From Chrysomallon squamiferum (lineage: Eukaryota; Mollusca; Gastropoda; Neomphalida; Peltospiridae), in assembly GCA_012295275.1 (NCBI GenBank), contig CM022676.1, positions 8,451,086-8,478,585 on the forward strand: 27,500 bases of DNA. Direction: 5' to 3'. The position numbers were made by a program, and so were the translations under genes. Under the pieces are notes generated by a model, which worked only from the letters and a program-made list of their open reading frames with translations, did no database searches and was not told where the DNA came from. The stretch's first letter is position 1; every line of letters starts with the position of its first letter. Shown here piece after piece: positions 20,113 to 27,500 of this stretch.

Positions 20113-20613
20113 ATCAAAGCATAAAGTAAAAACAAAACCAAATCGTTTATCAAGGTCAATACACAATCACACAAGGCAGCAAAACCAGGAAACACAGACT
20201 GCAAATATTCGTGTGCATAGTTACTGTCTGCAGGTGCTAAAACCCAGACAAAGAGAATAGTCCAGTACTCTGGTTATGCTGCTTTAGTTTTTATTAATAA
20301 ATAACACTGGTCTGGAAAGCACTTTCTACGTGGAATATTGGCAGTTCGAGCAGTGACGTATGTGTTAGGGTTACACATAATATTGGTTTTCCGCTCCGTT
20401 GCTTCCGTACCAAAAGGTTTTTGACGGTTATAACGAAATTAGCGGAGTGGTTGTGAAAATGGTGGAAAGTTTAACATAAATCATTGCTGTGGTTAAATTA
20501 GGAGTAAATGTTTTTTCGTGGATGAATTGCGTACCTGTGTTCATAGAGTTTTTTCTGTTAGATTCTTCTGTTGCTTGTTTTTTTTCTTTCTTTGTTTTCT
20601 CTTTTCTTCTTCT

Positions 20614-20644
<31 letters not shown>

Positions 20645-21013
20645 GTTCTTTATGTGTGTGTGTGTATATATATATAATACCGATGTCAAAAGACTTCTAA
20701 AAACACGGTTGCTGTAATGACTTCTGTGTTTTATTTTTTTCTGTTTTTAATTTCTGTTATTTGTTTTCTTGTTTTTTCGTTTTTATCGGGGTTTTTCTAT
20801 TCGTTTTTTTACAAAATGAAAATCAGAAGAAAAAGAATTAAACACGAAGTCTGAAAAGTTTAATATAAATTACTAAACAAAAAAAAGAAGAAAATTAAGG
20901 TTGGAAATTTGCAAATCATGGGTTAAACAGTTTATGTTGATATGCACAACACTTGGAAAAGTTGAAGATTTTTTGTATTCACCTTTACGTATGCTTATAT
21001 ATATTATTTTATA

Positions 21014-21044
<31 letters not shown>

Positions 21045-22240
21045 AATCCTTTTTTTTTTATTCTTTCCTTTTCTAGATTTTCTTCTTTTAAATCTAATTT
21101 ATGTATTATTTATTTACTTATTTATTTATTCATTTACGGATTGTAAAGTCATATTTTTCTTTGTCGATTTCTCTACGATTTCTTATCAATAGAATAATCA
21201 AATATTCCTACTTTTGTGTATTGTTTTTGTATTCCTTATTTTTATAAATATTTTTCAGTTTATTTTTTTCTTTCTGTCAATTCTCGTTTTACTGATTATT
21301 GTTTTTCAATCGTTTTATTTATTTTTTTCGGTTTTGTTAGGTTTTTTTCGTCGTTATTTTTCGTTTTTTTAGGACTTTTTTTTTTCTTTCATTATTTATT
21401 ATCCATTTCTTTCACTATTAGTAATATTTCATTCTTATTTTTTCTTCTCTTCACAAACCATCAATTCTATTACTTTTTATTGATTACCTGGATTTTCCTT
21501 TTTATTAATATTTTTAGATTTATTGATTGTTTCTCTACGTTTGGGTAAAAGTACGTCTTTTATGTAGGTTTATTGTCAACTGATGGAATTCAAGCAGCGC
21601 GAAGTGTGGTTTATTGAGAGATCTTGAGCCTGGAAAGATGTATGAGCGTGAAATTAAATAAACGTAGTGCATGTGCACTTAATGTGAGTCTAATAAAATC
21701 ATTCTCCATCAGGATTTATTATATTTAAATTGTATTGTTATTTATAATACATATACAGACATACGTACACACAAGCACAAACACTTATATATAAATATAT
21801 ACATGCACATACAAACACCCAACAGATGTACATACCTATCTGTCTGTCTCTATATATATATATATATATAGCTCTATATATCCATATATAATCTATGCAT
21901 CTATGTGTCTTTCTGTCTATCTGTCTCTCTGTGTCTGCTAAACATATATACAGTTTTTAAATGCGTATGTGTGTATGTGTGTACGTTAAATATGTACTCA
22001 AGAATATTCATACACATACAGATACAAATATACAGAGAAAGAGACGAACACACATAAACTACATACATACGTCTGTGTGTGTGTATATATATTTATATAT
22101 ATATATATATAAACTAGACACTCAAGTACGTTTGCACATTCGCATATGCACACATAAATATATACACCCATACACATGTACAAACAAACACATACACACA
22201 CACATACACACACACACACATGTCAATTAACAAATGGTAT
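20113..22240. other. Long non-coding stretch, T-rich with simple repeats
   Basis: The stretch 20113-20600 is unique with scattered CpGs. (ATT)n lies at about 20617-20644, GT at 20654-20666, and T-rich unique sequence runs to 21540, where open frames are Phe/Leu/Ile low-complexity readings. Unique sequence follows to 21740, then CA/TA/CATA/TCTG repeats to about 22220. No supported exon. Confidence 0.65.
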
Positions 22241-22475
22241 CGTTTGCTCACTTTTCACCGCGGCTGACAAAATTAACACTGCCTGTGTCGCAAGTAACGT
22301 AGGTCGTACAACTTACGACATTATTCGAGTCGTAACGTAAAAAAACACACACAGCGGGTCATTTTCTACGTCTCTGTGTATTTACACGTAAAAACAATCG
22401 TTATACGACATTTTGATCTTCAACGTCTAGACGTAAGTTATTGTCGTTATACGTGTTTTGGTTTTGTGCTTCAGA
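22241..22475. promoter_or_regulatory. CpG-enriched unique island with small palindromes
   Basis: CG and ACGT are frequent. GTCGTA-CAACT-TACGAC (22303-22319) is a 6-bp stem, ACGTCTAGACGT near 22423-22434 is a perfect 12-bp palindrome, and TCGTTATACG occurs twice, 46 bases apart. No coding exon is recognised next to it. Confidence 0.25.
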
Positions 22476-22657
22476 TGGTCTTCAAGATTCAATATCGCGT
22501 TTTTCTTTTTTTTTTCTTTTTCTTTTTTTTTTTTTTTTTCCTTTTCTTTGTTTACTTCTTCCTATTTTTTATTTATTTATTCATTCATTCCTTTTTTTTT
22601 TGTATATGATGTTTTCCTTTATTTATTTATTTATTTATGTGTGCATGTTTATGTGCG

Positions 22658-22660
<3 letters not shown>

Positions 22661-22717
<57 letters not shown>
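22661..22717. repeat. (CT)n microsatellite
   Basis: A 57-base CT tract followed by C9-type sequence, preceded by (TTTA)n at about 22617-22638. Confidence 0.95.
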
Positions 22718-22719
<2 letters not shown>

Positions 22720-23230
22720 CCCCCTCATTCCTTCGTTAATTAAATTTATTAATTCTTTTTTCTCTCCTATCTTTCTTTCTCTAATCGTTTTGTAATTTTT
22801 CTTTTCTATCCATCCCCAGTTTCTGTTATCTTTTATTTATTTACTTATTTATTTATATATATTTTGTATGTTTTATTTTTCTCGTTTGCTAATTTTATCT
22901 TCCTTTTTTTTTTATAAATTAATTTTCCGAGCGAGTCTTTATTTATTTGTTTATCCTTGACTAAATCGGGCAAAGAAAACAAATAAAAACAAAGCAAAAG
23001 ACTCCGTGATTCAAGAAAACTATTTATTAAAGGTAACAGATTTCTTTTGGTGATCCAGTTGTAGACAAACAAATGTCTTCTTTCTGTTTTATTTGTAACA
23101 ATAATTTACTTCATGCATGGTTCGAAACAAATAGCCACAGGCTATATATAGCATAGTTTAATATGTACACATGTACGTGCCTAAATACATACTTATACAT
23201 ATAAACACGTGCTTACAGTTATATATATAA
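22718..23230. other. T-rich unique sequence, no gene
   Basis: AT-rich, non-repetitive apart from short (TTTA)n. The minus-strand open frame of 75 codons at 22845-23072 is low-complexity Lys/Ile-rich with no recognisable feature. Confidence 0.6.
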
Positions 23231-23236
23231 ACGTTG

Positions 23237-23237
<1 letters not shown>

Positions 23238-23267
<30 letters not shown>

Positions 23268-23531
23268 CACACATACACGCTTATATACAGACAGACAGAC
23301 AAAGAAACAGAAACACACACATATATACATACATACATACACACAGACACACATACATAGATACATACATATATACAGACATACGTACATACTTACATAC
23401 ATAAACATGTTCACATACACATACACATATTCATACACAAACACATATATAAAAATATGCATACAGACAGAAACATTTATACCTACACAGACGTTCACAC
23501 ATCCACACACACAAACACAAACACAAACACA

Positions 23532-23571
<40 letters not shown>
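23238..23571. repeat. TA, CATA, CA and ACAA repeats
   Basis: (TA)n lies at about 23239-23263, then CATA/CAGA/CACA blocks, ending in (AC)n at about 23535-23570. Confidence 0.93.
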
Positions 23572-23574
<3 letters not shown>

Positions 23575-23670
23575 GTGCGTACACACGAACAGAATCGGTC
23601 ATAAACGAACTTACGACAAGATTTGCGTTGGACGCACCCAACGTCTCTGTCCGCAATCTGCTGCATGCGT

Positions 23671-24075
23671 AATTGTGGGTATTACCTGTGCGTGCGTAAT
23701 TGTGGGTATTACCTGTGCGTGCGTAATTGCGGGTATTACCTGTGCGTGCGTAATTGCGGGTATTACCTGTGCATGCGTAATTGTGGGTATTACCTGTGCG
23801 TGCGTAATTGCGGGTATTACCTGTGCGTGCGTAATTGTGGGTATTACCTGTGCGTGCGTAATTGTGGGTATTACCTGTGCGTGCGTAATTGTGGGTATTA
23901 CCTGTGCGTGCGTAATTGTGGGTATTACCTGTGCGTGCGTAATTGTGGGTATTACCTGTGCGTGCGTAATTGCGGGTATTACCTGTGCGTGCGTAATTGT
24001 GGGTATTACCTGTGCGTGCGTAATTGCGGGTATTACCTGTGCGTGCGTAATTGCGGGTATTACATGTGCTGTAAG
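23671..24075 (+). repeat. 27-bp minisatellite, 15 copies
   Basis: The unit AATTGYGGGTATTACCTGTG followed by CGTGCGT starts at 23671 and every 27 bases to 24049. Copies are nearly identical. The only recurrent variant is C or T at the sixth base, in the order T T C C T C T T T T T C T C C. Copy 4 has GCATGCGT and the last copy decays. Because 27 is a multiple of three, two forward frames stay open (R-N-C-G-Y-Y-L-C-V or A-C-V-I-V-G-I-T-C repeats); this is not evidence of coding. Confidence 0.97.
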
Positions 24076-24628
<553 letters not shown>

Positions 24629-24957
24629 CCTTTGTTTTTCCAATATTTCTACCTGTGTCTGTCTATATGTGTATACGTATTTATGCCTTTGTGTTTATAC
24701 ATCTTACTTTATTAATAAAATTTTAACATTACCCAGACATGTAAATTTTATATTCCTGCTAAAGAAAAAAAGAAAAAAGAAAAAATTCAAATTAGTTATT
24801 ATTATTAGAAAATATAGACTAACATTCTAATGAAAGAATTCTTAGACACAAAAACATTAATAAACTTCACTTATAGCAGAAATGTTATTCTAGAATATGA
24901 CAAAAATAATAGCTGTAGGGCTTAGCGGCTCGAGTACTTTAATATTCGACATGCATA
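24629..24957. other. AT-rich unique sequence, nothing identified
   Basis: No repeat or exon beyond an A-rich run near 24760-24790. Confidence 0.6.
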
Positions 24958-24960
24958 CAG

Positions 24961-25208
24961 CTTCGTTGCTCTTCGTTACACTTCGTAATATACAGCTTCG
25001 TTGCTTTTCGTTTTAGTTCATACGACTTCGTTATTTTTTTTATACTTCTTAATGCGTCGTTATTCTTCGTTGCACTTCATTATACTTCGTTATTTTCCGT
25101 TACTCCTCCTTATACTTCGTTATTTTCCGTTACTCTTCCTTATACTTCGTTATTCTTCGTTGCATGCAGCTTCGTAATATTTCGTCACTCTTCGTTATTC
25201 TTCGTAAC
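24961..25208 (+). repeat. 10-bp-periodic CTTCGTTAT array
   Basis: CTTCGT or a close variant recurs at 10-base steps, for example 24961, 24971, 24981, then 25085, 25095, 25105, 25115, 25125 and on to 25201. Within it a 30-base segment (TTATACTTCGTTATTTTCCG...) is repeated at 25080 and 25110. Copies are diverged. Confidence 0.85.
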
Positions 25209-25640
25209 CATGATGGTGTTTTTCTTAACGCTGCTTGTTTCTTTAGCCCCGAGGTTAACAGAACACTGTATACGTATTATTTTTATAATTTCTCAGCGAT
25301 AATGGGCAGGGATTCTGCTATGACACTGAGACGAAAGATAATTGATATGGAAAATAATTGGCAGAAAACTAATTCGTGCATTTCATCCTCCGATTAGCCC
25401 GAAGACGAGATGTTTTAAGAGTTTTCAAGTCGCAAAGCTTAAGGGGATCTTCCCGTAGATGCGTTTTAAGAGAAAGAGGATGTTAAAATTGGGGTGTTTA
25501 GTAGACAGCCTGTAGGGTCAATAACTGAAAATAAACGTTTGGGATGTTCATTTAAGTCGTCTTTGAATGGGTCACTTACCTTTAATAAATGTAGGTCATA
25601 TTAGGACGAAAAGGTGAGTATATTTAAGCAGAGAGAGTGA
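25209..25640. other. Unique sequence, no gene supported
   Basis: There is a short + strand open frame (to 25397) with mixed composition but no recognisable motif. A good donor-like AAAAG|GTGAGTAT occurs at about 25611-25620, but the sequence before it has stops in all frames near the site. I do not call an exon. Confidence 0.5.
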
Positions 25641-25657
25641 GTGAGAAAGAGAAAAAC

Positions 25658-26212
<555 letters not shown>

Positions 26213-26232
26213 AGAGAAGTAATTACTTCTCT
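26213..26232. other. Perfect 20-bp palindrome around TAATTA
   Basis: AGAGAAGTAATTACTTCTCT equals its own reverse complement. The centre TAATTA is a homeodomain dimer-type core. It is in unique sequence with CpG-bearing DNA just downstream (26240-26300). Confidence 0.6.
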
Positions 26233-27290
26233 TGTTGTCTGCGACAGGCGCTCTTTAACTGCGCGTTCAGGTGGGTAGTGCAAGGCGCTGGTTTTCCGTG
26301 CTTTATGTGTTTATGATGCTCTGAAGTCGCTGAACAGTCAGACAGAGGGACAGAACACATCAGTTTGTTTTGTGTACCTGCTGCTCTCACAGATCACTGT
26401 CATGGCAAAGAAAACAGATAACAGTACCAGAAAAAACAACAACAAAAAAAACAACTGATGTTATTTTATTCGATACTTTCGTTAGAATTTTATATATATA
26501 TATATATATATATACACGCACATGCTCACGCACACACACGCACAAACAAATATATACACATACACACACAGACACATACACATATTTTTGTTACTCTTTC
26601 TAATTAATTAATTTACTATACATAGGTTTATGAGTTGTGATAATGTACGTTGTCTGATTATCTATCTTTGTGCCTCTCTGTCTGTCTGTCCATGTATCTG
26701 TCTGTCTTTATGTGTATCTATCATCTATCTGTCTTCTAAATATCTATCTAACTCTCTATCTATCTACTATATTCCTAACTATTTATCTATCTGTCTGTCT
26801 GTCTATCTGTCTATCTGTCTATCTATCTATATGTATATATATATATGTCTATCCATCTATCTGTATATGCCTATATATCTAACTAGCTAACTATCCGTAT
26901 AGAACTCTCTATCTCTCTAGCTATCTAGCTAGTTATCTCTATATATCTATCTATCCCGCTGAATATCTACCTGTATGTCTAACCTATATTAAATTTGTCT
27001 CTCTGTCTGTCTATCTAACTATCTGTTTAAAATATATATATATAAGTAGTGTACATGTGTGTGTGTCTCTGTATGTGTCTATTTGTTCTCTCTCTCACTT
27101 TCATTCTGTGAGTTGGCCTGTGTGTTGTCTGTATTTGCACTGAACAAACTCAACGACTTTGAAACTGTTTGGACAAAGACAAATCCATAATTAAAAATCG
27201 GTAATCGTTGAAAAGGTTATAATTAGTCATTCTTCAAAATAAATCCTGGCCAACAGGCCAGATAATCGTTTTCTCTTACGCAATTTTATC
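26233..27290. repeat. Unique segment then TA, CA and (CTAT)/(CTGT) repeats
   Basis: The stretch 26233-26490 is unique. (TA)n lies at about 26492-26513, CA runs at 26515-26585, and TCTA/TCTG repeats at about 26660-27030. The stretch 27090-27290 is unique. Open frames in 26630-26890 are Leu/Ser/Ile/Tyr repeat readings. Confidence 0.8.
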
Positions 27291-27328
27291 AAAATTAATC
27301 ACTGCAATGGCGAGTCTGGCGTTATTGC

Positions 27329-27374
27329 GTCACGTGATTTAGACACCATTGTGTCATAAATGTAGTCACGTGAC
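27329..27374. promoter_or_regulatory. Pair of extended E-boxes (GTCACGTGA)
   Basis: GTCACGTGAT at 27329-27338 and GTCACGTGAC at 27365-27374 lie 36 bases apart. The second is a perfect 10-bp palindrome of the CLEAR/USF type. A CRE-like TTACGTCA follows at 27387-27394, and AATGGCG (YY1-like) precedes at about 27306-27312. The stretch is unique and CpG-bearing at the window end, so a gene may start just beyond. Confidence 0.4.
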
Positions 27375-27434
27375 CGGTTTACCGAATTACGTCAATGATT
27401 CGTTAGTATGTATATTGTTAGCTTAATAATGGTA

Positions 27435-27500
27435 TTAATAATAATAATAATAATGTCGATGACTATGATGATGACTATGACGATGATGATAATGATAGCA
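27435..27500. repeat. (AAT)n and (GAT)n microsatellites
   Basis: (AAT)n at about 27433-27454, then GAT/GAC repeats continue to the window edge. Confidence 0.9.

Noticed and set aside
23671-24075. CRISPR-like direct repeats
   Set aside because: Units are contiguous with no variable spacers. This is a eukaryotic minisatellite.
25560-25625. Exon ending at the donor-like AAAAG|GTGAGTAT (plus) or AAAG|GTAAGTGA (minus)
   Set aside because: Stops occur in all frames just upstream of each donor, so a coding exon there is not supported.

Overview
The window is AT-rich, metazoan-type nuclear DNA that is extremely dense in microsatellites: twelve (GA/CT)n tracts of about 50-118 bases, many (ATT)n, (CA)n, (TA)n and (GATA)n runs, and several minisatellites. 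There are no bacterial-style genes, tRNAs, rRNAs or recognisable transposon proteins. Short coding exons with GT..AG introns, together with this repeat load, fit a mollusc and most of all a coleoid cephalopod such as an octopus or squid. That taxon call is an inference from texture, not from a diagnostic gene. Most long open frames in the window are simple repeats read as protein and are not genes.

Region 1 (about 766-4354, + strand) holds the 3' half of a real gene. Five coding exons join in frame across four GT..AG introns of about 440-540 bases, all phase 1. The order is a long Thr/Pro (mucin-type) exon, two micro-exons of 30 nt each, a 108-nt exon carrying one transmembrane segment, and a last exon for the cytoplasmic tail. 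The product is a type I mucin-like membrane glycoprotein; its 5' exons lie upstream of the window. Two features stand out. Micro-exon 2 sits inside a perfect 51-bp inverted repeat made of (CTT)n(ATT)n and (AAT)n(AAG)n, and the transmembrane exon sits between complementary (CT)n and (GA)n tracts. In both cases the enclosed exon can be skipped without a frame change. The tail reading frame also appears broken: coding-quality sequence runs on in another frame past the first stop.

Region 2 (about 4355-7790) is non-coding and repeat-rich, with one CTCF-like site. Region 3 (about 7800-8452) is a CpG-containing promoter-like stretch with a perfect NRF-1-type palindrome and an RFX X-box-like site. 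It leads to a candidate first coding exon beginning MGNGSS, with a good splice donor. This exon may start a xanthine dehydrogenase/aldehyde oxidase-type gene, but that is a weak suggestion. The DNA after it (8453 to about 10.7 kb) would be intron and consists largely of degenerate 31-bp and about 165-bp repeats.

Region 4 (about 10.7-27.5 kb) has no gene I can assert. It holds repeats (a nested 18/12-bp array at 15667-16188, a 15-copy 27-bp minisatellite at 23671-24075, a 10-bp-periodic array at 24961-25208, a 41-bp duplication at 16929-17010) and scattered islands of unique CpG-bearing DNA. Some islands carry clustered transcription-factor-like motifs: octamer/CRE/X-box at 13104-13137, forkhead sites at 20059-20112, and two E-boxes at 27329-27374. 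One island, 19380-19620, carries possible divergent first coding exons.
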